DNA from: Brevinema_A sp051647535 | Lineage (GTDB): Bacteria; Spirochaetota; Brevinematia; Brevinematales; Brevinemataceae | Length of the DNA stretch: 64,000 nt | Assembly (NCBI GenBank): GCA_051647535.1 | Contig: JBOFEA010000020.1 | Location: 41,293 to 105,292, forward strand | Reading direction: 5' to 3' | In this document: piece by piece, positions 26,481 through 35,042 of the stretch | Numbering within the stretch: position 1 is the stretch's first letter | Layout: every line of letters begins with the position of its first letter | The notes under the pieces: generated by a model | Seen by the model: only the letters and a program-made list of their open reading frames with translations | What the model was told of the DNA's origin: nothing | Database searches by the model: none | Program-made: the position numbers and the translations under genes

Positions 26481-28106
26481 TTATTTCAATATACTTTTTA
26501 ACAACTTTGATTTTTTATCAAGAATACATACCAATAATCCCATCATCATTGCCATAAAAAATATGATAAATTCAACTATCCAACCACCTTTAACATAAGG
26601 TGATCTATATCCTCGAGGCATGACAGGTACTTCAGCAACATATACTCCGTCCTGATAAGCCTCAATAGGAGCGATATCCATTCTTCCCATAGGATCTACA
26701 ACACCGGAAATACCTGTATTAACAGAACGTGCAATCGATCGTCTCAAAGAAACAGATGTATGTGCTGTATTTGCCAAATGCTGCCATAAAGGAACTTTAG
26801 AACCAATCTTCCAACGAAAAGCCCATCCGTCATTTGTTGAATTAACAAAATACTGAGCTCCTCTATCCACAAATAGCCGCCCTAGTATCGCAAATAAATC
26901 TTCAAAACAAATCAACATTGAAAACAATATTCCGTTTTTACTTTTAAAAATTGTTAAATTTTCACCCGGCGAAGCCCATGCAGCTCCAATTTTGGTAAAC
27001 AAATCATCAAGCCACTTGATTTGTGAAGCACCCGGCATCCATTCTCCAAACGGAACAAGATGAATTTTATTATATGAGTTCGTCTGTAATACATCGTTAC
27101 TATACGATACTAATGTAGATGCGTTATATGAACGGCCTTTTTTGTCAACCGCAAAATGAGTCAACATAATCGGTGTATCAATTTCTTTTGATTTCTTAAC
27201 AAACTGATTCAGATAATAATTATTAGGATGTTCTGCTCCATATACTGCCAAATTATTCCATAAATATGTTGAAATCATAATTTCTGTTTGTAAAATAAGA
27301 TCAGGTTTTTGGTTTGTAACCGAATCTATCATCGACATATACTTTTTTGTCAGTTTTTCTTCATTTTGTATCCATGCAACATGACCAGGTCGATTAGGCT
27401 GCAATAGTGCTACTTTTTCTCTATATAATTTGGTATCAATAATTTTTTTCCATTCCTGCGACGCACGAATACCGTATGCTAAGTTAGCCAAAAATAAAAA
27501 TGACGTCAAATAAATTGGAACAGCTCCGGCAATCAATGCTTTCCGTAAATCCTTTTCTTCTTTCCACAATAATAAGACTTCAGCCAAGCACGCATTAACC
27601 AAAAGAATTAGAAAACTAACACCCCACCCTCCAATAATATCTGCAGTTTGCATAAAAACAATCTGCTTCCACAATGCATCCACCGGTGTATTCCAACGAA
27701 ACCCAAAAAAACCTATAGATCGAATAATTTCAAACGCTATCCAAAATAATGGAAACATCACTACCCTTAATCTCGGAAACTGAAGAGAGGCATACCGAGT
27801 AAAAATCATTGCTCCTACCGCATACAACGAATATACAGGAAATACAACTAAAATACTGGATTCATGAAACGCTATTACCCAAAATATTGTGCTTAAATAA
27901 TACAAAACAGAAAACCAAAAACCATATACTACAATATTTTTTATTGAAATTTGATGAATAATATAAATCAACGGAACAAATGATATCCATATCAACGGTA
28001 AATTAAACATCGCAAAAGACAAAGTTGTTAATACACTCCACAACAAAAAGCTTAATATAATCTTTGTGTTAGGTTGCTCAAAAATAGCCGTAATTCGATT
28101 TTTCAT
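26481..28106 (-). CDS. lnt: Apolipoprotein N-acyltransferase
   Basis: A 541-residue inner-membrane enzyme adding the third acyl chain to the N-terminal cysteine of lipoproteins. The N-terminal part (1-210) has about six membrane helices, including FEIIRSIGFFGFRWN. The periplasmic nitrilase-like domain (about 230-500) keeps the catalytic triad: Glu275 (LQTEIM), Lys347 (YNKIHLVPFGEWMP) and Cys400 (SMLICFEDLF). A last helix lies near 515-535. Its presence fits a diderm with several lipoproteins, as seen elsewhere in this window. The flanking genes are unknown membrane proteins in the same direction. Confidence 0.95.
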   Translation of the reverse strand: MKNRITAIFEQPNTKIILSFLLWSVLTTLSFAMFNLPLIWISFVPLIYIIHQISIKNIVVYGFWFSVLYYLSTIFWVIAFHESSILVVFPVYSLYAVGAMIFTRYASLQFPRLRVVMFPLFWIAFEIIRSIGFFGFRWNTPVDALWKQIVFMQTADIIGGWGVSFLILLVNACLAEVLLLWKEEKDLRKALIAGAVPIYLTSFLFLANLAYGIRASQEWKKIIDTKLYREKVALLQPNRPGHVAWIQNEEKLTKKYMSMIDSVTNQKPDLILQTEIMISTYLWNNLAVYGAEHPNNYYLNQFVKKSKEIDTPIMLTHFAVDKKGRSYNASTLVSYSNDVLQTNSYNKIHLVPFGEWMPGASQIKWLDDLFTKIGAAWASPGENLTIFKSKNGILFSMLICFEDLFAILGRLFVDRGAQYFVNSTNDGWAFRWKIGSKVPLWQHLANTAHTSVSLRRSIARSVNTGISGVVDPMGRMDIAPIEAYQDGVYVAEVPVMPRGYRSPYVKGGWIVEFIIFFMAMMMGLLVCILDKKSKLLKSILK

Positions 28107-28146
28107 TGATCCGTCCTTAAATTGATATTATTTTTATCATACTTTT

Positions 28147-28677
28147 TTACAACACTTTTTTATAAAACCGCTTTCTAAGTTTCGATCGTCTTCCCATATT
28201 CACTCCAATCAATTCTATGATTTCCTTAAAATTTTCTTGTGTAAAACATTTGTACGGAATCATCATAATTTGGTAGCGTGAAAACAAAAGCACCATCCCA
28301 TCCACCGTATTCTCAATCAAATACATTTTATTCCAATTAACTTTTTTTTCTCCAGCAGAAGTCGACCATTCAATTCCTTCATCTCCAAATGAAAATCCCA
28401 TTTCATTTTGTAGAAACTGCGTATGTTGATATATACTCTTCGCTCTTATTGTAATAATTACCGGTATCATAACAGCATAAACAGCTAATAATACCCACCA
28501 CATAATCAAATAATCATTTTTAATATCTATTTTCCCTATAACTGATGCTACTGTTCCATTGACAACAATAAGAAACAACAGCATAATAATAATTTTATAC
28601 GAACTCTTACTAAGAAAATAATTCCGCATCATTTTAATATATTCATTCATATCTAATAATACTTTAATTTTATGCAT
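28147..28677 (-). CDS. YcxB-like membrane protein
   Basis: A 176-residue protein with two membrane helices (about 28-48 and 59-79), then a cytoplasmic beta-rich domain. In it, FGDEGIEWSTSAGEKKVNWNKMY and LLFSRYQIMMIPYKCF match the layout of YcxB-type C-terminal domains (strand, W-(S/N)-x-I/M-Y, then a strand ending in IPK/Y-x-F). These are uncharacterised PH-like membrane proteins. It lies 40 bases upstream of lnt in the same direction. The start region has only a weak ribosome site; the second Met at residue 10 is possible. Confidence 0.6.
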   Translation of the reverse strand: MHKIKVLLDMNEYIKMMRNYFLSKSSYKIIIMLLFLIVVNGTVASVIGKIDIKNDYLIMWWVLLAVYAVMIPVIITIRAKSIYQHTQFLQNEMGFSFGDEGIEWSTSAGEKKVNWNKMYLIENTVDGMVLLFSRYQIMMIPYKCFTQENFKEIIELIGVNMGRRSKLRKRFYKKVL

Positions 28678-29187
28678 GTCTCTTCTCTAAATATTATTTT
28701 TCCGCAAATATACCGGATTACATTGTGAAATCAAACTATTCCCAAATGTAAAGACCTAGATTTCGTTTGAATCAACCCAAAATTTGCTGACATACTATCA
28801 TATCGTATATTTTCAAAAAACACAATTAATATACTAAATATTTTCCTGATTAATTCCCTCTAATACAGATGTATTCAGTAATACAAAGACTCAAATAAAT
28901 CTTCCTGCAACGTTTCTTTTTGTTTAAATTAATATAAATTTCAAAGTAATAACTCATGTTTTCTACTATATATATTTCCATTGTATAAATAAACAATAGT
29001 CATTAACTATATACATCCAATTATATCATTGATACCAACATACTTCAGAAACAATCCTATACATTTATAAACAGACTGTTCAAAACATCTTGAGCAAAAA
29101 ATTGACAAAAATCATTCTATCTTTTATAATCAAACTAGTTAGATAAAGTTGCTACCCACCAATATTTCCATCCTAAGGAGAATCACA
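28678..29187. other. Divergent intergenic region
   Basis: About 510 A/T-rich bases between the YcxB-like gene and a secreted protein gene. Only a consensus promoter at 29102-29130 stands out. Confidence 0.5.
29102..29130 (+). promoter_or_regulatory. Sigma-70 type promoter, perfect consensus
   Basis: TTGACA at 29102-29107 and TATAAT at 29125-29130 with a 17-bp spacer, about 57 bases upstream of the ATG at 29188. Confidence 0.8.
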
Positions 29188-29982
29188 ATGACTGTTTTCA
29201 AATATATTCTTACTATTATAATATTTTTTTATAATATCAGCTACTCGGCTCCATCAAAAACACAAACATTAGAATTAAATTTAACAAATTATATTTTCGG
29301 TATCACCAACAACATTCCCCAAATAGGTGTAAAAAGTGATATCTCAGGATTATACCAAACCCAAAGCAATACAAATTATTTTATTATCAATTTAGTTTCT
29401 CAAAATCAATCAAATAATATCAGATTAGTAATGGATTACTGCTCTCTCTACATAAGAGGATTCATAACAAAAAACAATATTTTCTACTATTTCATTCCGG
29501 ATCCTGCATTTAACGTCATTACAAATATTACTGAGCAGCTTTCCTCTCAAAGTGTAGGATATAATAACAGTTATAAATCCATGGGTGGATTTCCCAAATC
29601 CATATCTCTCACTATGCTGAATCAAGATATTAAATCATTATCCGAATATAACGGCAACAAAGATATTAAGCAAAGTCTTTCCCGTATTATTGTATCTGTA
29701 GCAGAAGCTCTTCGATTTAAAGCGTTGTACAACAAATTTTATACATCTTTTAGTCAAGATACAACATACGTTCTAAACAAAGATGACCATTATTATATAC
29801 ATAATTGGAGCAAGCTGTCTAAAAAAGCTCTTTTTTACAAAGATCCAAAAGCATTGGAAGTACTTTCTCTAGCCAAAAGTCAGAAAAAAAAATCTGAAAC
29901 AACTAACAATGCCCTTAATGAGCAGGTAGAAGATTTTTACCTTCAAGAATTAGGCGGATCAATGCTTGATCCTACAATGTAA
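29188..29982 (+). CDS. Secreted protein of unknown function
   Basis: A 264-residue protein with signal peptide MTVFKYILTIIIFFYNISYS (cleavage before AP). The mature part starts with an alternating beta-like stretch (TLELNLTNYIFGITN, LYQTQSNTNYFIINLV, RLVMDYCSLYIRGFITK). It continues with helices around SLSRIIVSVAEALRFKALY and a charged, lysine-rich tail. AAGGAG is spaced for the ATG at 29188; a TTG frame start at 29149 is rejected. It is monocistronic with a strong promoter and terminator. No family recognised; the layout LYIRGFI...YYFIPD recalls a ribosome-inactivating-protein-like fold only vaguely and is not claimed. Confidence 0.5.
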   Translation: MTVFKYILTIIIFFYNISYSAPSKTQTLELNLTNYIFGITNNIPQIGVKSDISGLYQTQSNTNYFIINLVSQNQSNNIRLVMDYCSLYIRGFITKNNIFYYFIPDPAFNVITNITEQLSSQSVGYNNSYKSMGGFPKSISLTMLNQDIKSLSEYNGNKDIKQSLSRIIVSVAEALRFKALYNKFYTSFSQDTTYVLNKDDHYYIHNWSKLSKKALFYKDPKALEVLSLAKSQKKKSETTNNALNEQVEDFYLQELGGSMLDPTM

Positions 29983-30056
29983 TTGTTATCCAAATGAAGT
30001 AATAAAGATTTTCTTTTGAAATATCTTAACATCATTTCTTTTTTAATTTATCATTA

Positions 30057-30098
30057 ATCAAAACAGCAGCTTTGTTCACAAAGCTGCTGTTTTGATTA
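30057..30098. terminator. Bidirectional terminator
   Basis: ATCAAAACAGCAGCTTTG and its complement around TTCA; ends the secreted-protein gene on the plus strand and the phage-side outer-membrane gene on the minus strand. Confidence 0.92.
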
Positions 30099-30108
30099 TT
30101 CCATCTCT

Positions 30109-30612
30109 TTAAGACCATTTGCCAAAAAGATAAAACAACGATACACGTCCAAATAACCCGTGTTTGGATATAAAATTTAATCCGGCATGATCATACTGAT
30201 ATCCAAGAGAAACCCCGAAAAAAATACGATTAAAACCTAATAACATTGTTGGCGCAAGAGTCATACCATAATAATTGCTCTTAGAAAATCGTTGGGACAT
30301 ATCAAATGTAAATCCAACAGAAATAACTTTGATACGTTTAATAGGAATAGGAAGAACAATTTTATTCTTTATATAGCCAAATCCTAATAATAACTCTCCT
30401 TGAGCTTCCATTGCCGGAAAGCCCGCAAGATACCCACCACCCACATTAAGAATAACTGAATTTTGATCCTTAGCAGAAATAATATGGTATGTCGAAACAC
30501 CTATATCCAAATTATCTCCCTTTGTCGCTCCATAAATCCCTATCCCAGGGTTATAAGAAACTGCATGTAAAACACTGCTGAAAAAAATACTTAATATATA
30601 AATAATATACAT
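30109..30612 (-). CDS. Small outer-membrane beta-barrel protein at end of lysis cassette
   Basis: A 167-residue protein with signal peptide (MYIIYILSIFFSSVLHA). The mature part consists of short alternating strands, Gly- and Tyr-rich, ending in VSLFYLFGKWS, like a small eight-stranded barrel. AAGGAG precedes the ATG. It starts 15 bases after the endolysin gene in the same direction and shares the terminator at 30057-30098, so it is probably the last gene of the phage-like late operon. An envelope barrel there could help breach the outer membrane or alter the surface of the host. It could also be an unrelated resident gene. Confidence 0.5.
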   Translation of the reverse strand: MYIIYILSIFFSSVLHAVSYNPGIGIYGATKGDNLDIGVSTYHIISAKDQNSVILNVGGGYLAGFPAMEAQGELLLGFGYIKNKIVLPIPIKRIKVISVGFTFDMSQRFSKSNYYGMTLAPTMLLGFNRIFFGVSLGYQYDHAGLNFISKHGLFGRVSLFYLFGKWS

Positions 30613-30627
30613 TCCTTACTCCTTGTA

Positions 30628-31086
30628 TTAAAATACATAAGTCTCGTATTGCCCTTTCGTCTTACTGCATAAAAATTGCAACCGTGGAGAATTTTTTGAA
30701 GACAAGCCTATATGGATAAATCCACGTTTAGGATAAGCAATAATTTGATCAGGGCAATATCTTGTTGTTTTCCAATAATCAGATTTTTCACGAAACCATT
30801 TCATGACTTGTTTTTGATCGGCTTCACATATACTAATATCTGCAGCTAATCCCATTGTATGAACAGAATTTTCTGTTCCACCAACTCTCCGATTCAATAA
30901 AGGAGAACGGTAAGCTGATGTTAAAAAAAGAGGCTTGTTGATAAATTCTCGAACTTCATCAAGCAACTCGGATAATACAACAAGATTACTCTTCTCTTCT
31001 ACAGACGGAGTATTATTAATACCATATCTTTTTGCAGTATTACTTGCCGTAAGTTCATATAAAGTAAAGTATTTACTTACTTTCAT
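30628..31086 (-). CDS. M15-family peptidase, phage endolysin-like
   Basis: A 152-residue protein with the zinc site of the Peptidase_M15_3 family. TSAYRSPLLNRRVGG is followed by SVHTMGLAADI (His and Asp ligands) and FIHIGL (third His). The N-terminus FTLYELTASNTAKRYGINN is the usual substrate-side helix of phage and GTA M15 lysins. It cuts D,L peptide bonds in peptidoglycan to release particles. No signal peptide is present, so export would need a holin; the 59-residue membrane protein just upstream in the operon is the candidate. GGGG precedes the ATG. Confidence 0.88.
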   Translation of the reverse strand: MKVSKYFTLYELTASNTAKRYGINNTPSVEEKSNLVVLSELLDEVREFINKPLFLTSAYRSPLLNRRVGGTENSVHTMGLAADISICEADQKQVMKWFREKSDYWKTTRYCPDQIIAYPKRGFIHIGLSSKNSPRLQFLCSKTKGQYETYVF

Positions 31087-31199
31087 AATTTACCCCGAAT
31101 TTTGTTTTGACAACACATATTAATATTGTAATTGTTGACGGATTGATTAACGATAATACCAATTTATTGATAATACCTAATTTTTGATTCGTAATATCC

Positions 31200-31222
31200 G
31201 GATAAGAACATTGTTCTTATCC
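31200..31222. repeat. Short perfect inverted repeat between holin and endolysin genes
   Basis: GGATAAGAAC and its complement around ATT. No oligo-T follows on either strand, so it is more likely an RNA structure or protein site than a terminator. Confidence 0.5.
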
Positions 31223-31308
31223 TAAATATTAAATTTTGAGAAAACAGATTGATTTGATGTTTTGAAAAATAATGTATCAACTATAGTACTATATAGAATA
31301 AAGAACCT

Positions 31309-31488
31309 TTACTCCTTCCATATCTTGATAATGTTAATTATTGTGTCCCTACCACCAAATCCAACAAGCATTAATAATGATCCTAGTGCTGTATTAACAG
31401 CATGTTCAGGATTGCGGTATGTTAAAATTATCCACACGGTAAAGCCTAAAAAACCAGAGAAAAAATTTAATAATTCTCTTCTATTCAT
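31309..31488 (-). CDS. Small membrane protein, holin candidate (59 aa)
   Basis: A 59-codon frame on the minus strand starting MNRRELLNFFSGFLGFTVW and ending IINIIKIWKE. It has two hydrophobic stretches (about 8-22 and 32-46) joined by a short polar turn (TYRNPEHAVN), with charged ends. This size and topology, and its place directly before the endolysin gene, fit a small two-helix holin that lets the lysin out. AGGA lies about ten bases before the ATG, a weak spacing. No sequence family is recognised. Confidence 0.55.
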   Translation of the reverse strand: MNRRELLNFFSGFLGFTVWIILTYRNPEHAVNTALGSLLMLVGFGGRDTIINIIKIWKE

Positions 31489-31533
31489 GTTATAATTATC
31501 CTATTTGCTTTGTTTACTTTGCATCTAGCTAAA

Positions 31534-32148
31534 TTAACACCTAACAAATTTTATATCTATATTTTTTGGTTCGAATATCATATTTTTACCATATCTTAAT
31601 TGAAATTCAACATGACAAGGTTTATATATATCAATAATCTGATATAAACTGTTCAGTTTATTCTTCTCTTTTTCAGTTAAATATTGATCAGAAAAACCGC
31701 TAGCAGATTCTAAATAACATTCCACTATAAAAAAATTGACACTTGCTGAACTATTGATATAACAAGTTGTTCCAATTGCAAATCTCGGATCACCCAATAT
31801 CCATATTTCTTTAAATGATTCACGTATATTACAACTTTCTCCGCTTATTTTTTCAATCAAATATTCCATACCGGAAACAGTTGAACTATTCCTTAAAAAC
31901 TTAAATGCTTGGAATACTCTATTACGAAAACTTTCCTGTGTTTCTCCGGTAATGATGATGATTCCTCTATCATCTGCCATTCTATGCAGATACTTGTCTT
32001 CTATAAGATTCCCAAAAGCATTTTTTACCAACTGATTTATCGAACTATTTAAGGAATAATACTGCATAAAAACACTATTCATTATATTCCTGAATATTGC
32101 TGACAAATGATTCAAAACAGGTGGAATAACTTTTAAATATTCCCACAT
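31534..32148 (-). CDS. Putative baseplate/tail protein, gpI-like by position
   Basis: A 204-residue protein directly after the baseplate J gene (13 bases), where P2 gpI or Mu gp48 relatives are encoded. It begins MWEYLKVIPPVLNHLSAIF; residues 55-75 (RMADDRGIIIITGETQESFRNRV) resemble the short region in such proteins that precedes a helical 'yGT--ai--ai' segment (here STVSGMEYLIEKISGES). The C-terminal half is beta-rich. It would bridge the baseplate wedge to fibres, but no fibre gene follows. Family membership is inferred from context more than sequence. Confidence 0.5.
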   Translation of the reverse strand: MWEYLKVIPPVLNHLSAIFRNIMNSVFMQYYSLNSSINQLVKNAFGNLIEDKYLHRMADDRGIIIITGETQESFRNRVFQAFKFLRNSSTVSGMEYLIEKISGESCNIRESFKEIWILGDPRFAIGTTCYINSSASVNFFIVECYLESASGFSDQYLTEKEKNKLNSLYQIIDIYKPCHVEFQLRYGKNMIFEPKNIDIKFVRC

Positions 32149-32161
32149 ATTATTTACACCT

Positions 32162-33310
32162 CTAATTTATTAAATTTATAACAATACCCCGTTTTTTCCC
32201 TTGAGGGTCTTCAGAATATTCGGGATCGGATTCTTTATATCCTTTTCGTTTGGCAATTTGATGAGACTCAATAACAGCTCGATCAGTATAAGGAATGTTT
32301 ACTGCTTTTATTCCCGGTAGTTCAAATATTTTCGCAATTAGAGCAGAAGACTCAAAATCCTGTCCAATTAACAATAATTCAAAAAATTCATCCACCTTAT
32401 CACCGACTATTTCCTTCCATTGTTCAACTTGCATAGTCAATGACTTATCTACAAATACATCTATTTTAAGATCAATATCAACAACAAACGGAATCTTAAC
32501 TCGGGAATCACATGCAATAGGACGCTGTAAATCAATATATTCTTGAACTTTAGAAATTAATTTTTCATCAGGAATACTGTTTCCAACGCCTAATATATAT
32601 ATTTCAACAAATCCAGGTCTTCCTTCCACTAACACTTGGTTTATACCGCTAAAAGATCTTGCCCAAGACTCATAAGCTGTTTTATTGGCTCCATTTAATC
32701 CTTTCCACTGTCCTAAACATCTTAACCGAAGATCTTCATCTGTTTCTAAATCCGTACCGTAAACTCGTATCCAATTATCCGGATTCCTTACCCTATCAAC
32801 TCCAGAAATAGGTGTTTTGATCTCAGTAATAGAATTACCGGATACATTATACTCTATCCCTGTAGACTCTGCTTCTACCTCTATATCCAATTCCAATACT
32901 CCGGCAGGAAATACTTCTTCTTTTATCGAAAAAAACTGATAGTTCATTCCATTCCCATACACTCTTGTACTAAAAGTCCTATTCGGAGCAATAGTAAGTG
33001 CTTTTTCACCTTCTCTTCGAAACAATGTCACTATACCTCGCGTCTTTATACAAGGTATTCTGGAAAGTCCAAGATTAGCGGCATGATTATCCAACCACTT
33101 ATCTGTTGCTGTTTGACAAAATACATTGGGAAGAAGACTGTCTAATTCCTTATAAATTTTAGCAATGAATAGTGCTATTGTTTCCAAAATTAGTCTAAAT
33201 ATTCCGCCTTTACGAAAATCTAAATTTTGATGTGATTGTTTTTGAATCTCATCTTTTATTTCGTTATAAATTTGGCCGGAAGTTTTATAATTTTCAGGAG
33301 TATTTTCCAT
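32162..33310 (-). CDS. Baseplate J-like protein
   Basis: A 382-residue baseplate wedge protein (gpJ of P2, gp47 of Mu). The most telling segment is GTDLETDEDLRLRCLGQWKG followed by AYESWARSFSGINQVLVEGR, matching the E(T/S)DE-LR-R-----------G-------A----GV--V pattern of the family. The N-terminal WLDNHAANLGLSRIP is also typical (aLd--a-~lGl~R). It forms the ring of the baseplate of a contractile tail, with gp25/W encoded just upstream. AGAGGG precedes the ATG. Confidence 0.88.
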   Translation of the reverse strand: MENTPENYKTSGQIYNEIKDEIQKQSHQNLDFRKGGIFRLILETIALFIAKIYKELDSLLPNVFCQTATDKWLDNHAANLGLSRIPCIKTRGIVTLFRREGEKALTIAPNRTFSTRVYGNGMNYQFFSIKEEVFPAGVLELDIEVEAESTGIEYNVSGNSITEIKTPISGVDRVRNPDNWIRVYGTDLETDEDLRLRCLGQWKGLNGANKTAYESWARSFSGINQVLVEGRPGFVEIYILGVGNSIPDEKLISKVQEYIDLQRPIACDSRVKIPFVVDIDLKIDVFVDKSLTMQVEQWKEIVGDKVDEFFELLLIGQDFESSALIAKIFELPGIKAVNIPYTDRAVIESHQIAKRKGYKESDPEYSEDPQGKKRGIVINLIN

Positions 33311-33321
33311 ATTACCCTCTT

Positions 33322-33711
33322 TTAATTTACCAAAATTCCATTTTTATCAATCGTAAATGAAATTTCAGAATACTTATCAAAGCTAAGAATTTTAAAGTTT
33401 ACATCTACAATTACTTCTTCCCCTTTCAAGCAGATATCAACCGAAATAGAATTCGACTCAATATCCGGATCAGATTTAAGCCCAACAACAACTGATTCCT
33501 CAAGTGCCGAAATCGAAGATTTATTCCATATAGATTGAATTAAATCAAATACACCCGATCCAAACGTTTTATCATAAAACAACCCTTGAAGAGGGGTAAT
33601 CAATCTCATCTTAACATTTTGAAGAATTAATTCTTCTCCGGAAATTAATGCAAAATCCGAATTACTATCCAAATCAATTTCACCAAATTGACTAAGCTTT
33701 ATATCCTTCAT
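33322..33711 (-). CDS. Baseplate wedge protein, gp25/gpW-like
   Basis: A 129-residue protein with the gp25 layout: IDLDSNSDFALISGEELILQNVKMRL (start), then TPLQGLFYDKTFGSGVFDLIQ, a variant of the 'T--GE-----yG~~~~d' block, then a strand-rich end. gp25-type proteins nucleate sheath assembly at the baseplate and are diagnostic of contractile tails. AAGGAG precedes the ATG; the J gene follows after 11 bases. Confidence 0.78.
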   Translation of the reverse strand: MKDIKLSQFGEIDLDSNSDFALISGEELILQNVKMRLITPLQGLFYDKTFGSGVFDLIQSIWNKSSISALEESVVVGLKSDPDIESNSISVDICLKGEEVIVDVNFKILSFDKYSEISFTIDKNGILVN

Positions 33712-33821
33712 TACAAATACTCCTTAATATTAATAACTTCTATTTCCATATATTGTTCAATATATTTTCAATTTCGCTCATACAATATTTCCAAAATACA
33801 ATACTATTATTTTACCGTATT

Positions 33822-34559
33822 CTAAACTTTGATGATTTCTAATCGTTGTTTAATATTGGAAATGTTAAATGAAGTTACTACATATTCCTGACTATCACTA
33901 TGTACTTTTACTCTATCCCCTACTCTTAATTCAGGATAAACAAATACTTCCAAACTATTACAAGTATAATTAAGATAAGAATCACACATAATCAATTTTG
34001 AATCAGGTAAAAGTTTGGAATCACGTACAACAATTTTGGTCTTTTTATACGAACCAACAGATTCAAAATAGGAAGAAAAATAAAAAGGTTTTTTATATAC
34101 TTCTTCTAACGTACGTAAAATATTTATAAAAGACTCATGTTTAAATCCACGGCATACGATTTGGCTGTTCAACGATTTAACATTGTGCACTGAGATATTT
34201 CCCAAATTGGATACAATAGTCGATAAACCACTTCCCTGCTTAAAAGTTTCATAATAAACTTCATACGGAATTTTTTCATCACAAGCTTCAAGACTCATAT
34301 GATTTGCATTTTGAATAATTTTACTAATCCGTCCTGCAAAAACTAATGTATCCTGCTCCGAGTTTACCGTTAAAGCAATAAATATTCGATCACCTTGATC
34401 TACTCTAAAATCAGTGTCTTTTCTAATATCTGCCTTACATAAATCATTTAATGCATTTATGTTTGAAAAAATATTAAAAGAAAAATTTCTGTCAAAATTA
34501 TACTTTCGCCCATCTTGTGTATGAATAGATAAAAGAGATGTTATATTTTTCCTTAACAT
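33822..34559 (-). CDS. Putative baseplate hub protein, gpD/gp27-like
   Basis: A 245-residue beta-rich protein located where late-control gpD/Mu gp44 hub proteins are encoded, upstream of gp25. Features: an early GDRIFIALTVNSEQDTLVFA segment (in gpD: G-~v-i--g~---~~~FtG), a helical middle (FKHESFINILRTLEEVYKKPFYF) and a final ELRVGDRVKVHSDSQEYVV that resembles an OB or SH3-like turn. The hub caps the tail tube. The ATG at 34559 has GAGGA six bases upstream; the ATG at 34565 overlaps that site and the preceding stop. It is shorter than the usual 330-380 residues. Confidence 0.55.
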   Translation of the reverse strand: MLRKNITSLLSIHTQDGRKYNFDRNFSFNIFSNINALNDLCKADIRKDTDFRVDQGDRIFIALTVNSEQDTLVFAGRISKIIQNANHMSLEACDEKIPYEVYYETFKQGSGLSTIVSNLGNISVHNVKSLNSQIVCRGFKHESFINILRTLEEVYKKPFYFSSYFESVGSYKKTKIVVRDSKLLPDSKLIMCDSYLNYTCNSLEVFVYPELRVGDRVKVHSDSQEYVVTSFNISNIKQRLEIIKV

Positions 34560-34561
34560 TA

Positions 34562-35029
34562 TCATTCCTCACTTTCAGTACTATCTAGAATTTTAGTTGA
34601 TTCAAGTACTTCTTGAAACACTATGCTAACTGACAGAAAATCTCTTTGAATATTTTCAGAAGAACTAAAATCTACAAACCGTATTTTAGTAATTCCTCGT
34701 TTTACCAAATGCGGATAGTCCGTTTTATATACTAACTCTAAACGATTGGATTCATAACCTTTAAATAATTTGTTAATATACTCCAACTCTTTATAAGGAT
34801 CAGAATATTTTTTTTTGAAAACCTGATCTACAGGATTCATACGTTCTCCAATCAATAGCAATTCAATAGTAATATCACTTTCATCAAAATACTTTGTAGA
34901 AACGTTAGTTTCCCAATCACATTCGCATTGAACATTCATTGATTGAATTATTCCGGGAAGAATTAACTCTTCTCCTGTTTTTTCTCTTATCAATTTAAAA
35001 GGCTCATATTCTTTTGCATACAAAAACAT
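34562..35029 (-). CDS. Putative tail/baseplate protein
   Basis: A 155-residue soluble protein between the portal and hub genes. It contains IQSMNVQCECDWETNVS, DITIELLLIGERMNPVDQVF and ITKIRFVDFSSSENIQRDFLSVSIVFQEV, a beta-rich pattern like small tail proteins that bind the hub (for example LysM or gpX-like or XkdP-region proteins). No clear family match; its role is inferred from place and orientation. AAGGAG precedes the ATG, and the stop overlaps the start region of the hub gene. Confidence 0.45.
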   Translation of the reverse strand: MFLYAKEYEPFKLIREKTGEELILPGIIQSMNVQCECDWETNVSTKYFDESDITIELLLIGERMNPVDQVFKKKYSDPYKELEYINKLFKGYESNRLELVYKTDYPHLVKRGITKIRFVDFSSSENIQRDFLSVSIVFQEVLESTKILDSTESEE

Positions 35030-35042
35030 TTGACCTTCTCCT

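Noticed and set aside
29188..29982. Toxin with ribosome-inactivating-like fold
   Set aside because: Only a vague pattern resemblance; catalytic residues could not be assigned by eye.
31200..31222. Terminator between holin and endolysin genes
   Set aside because: Good stem but no T tract on either strand.
31262..31495. Plus-strand 77-codon frame opposite the holin candidate
   Set aside because: No ribosome site and no hydrophobic or family pattern; the minus-strand frame fits the operon.
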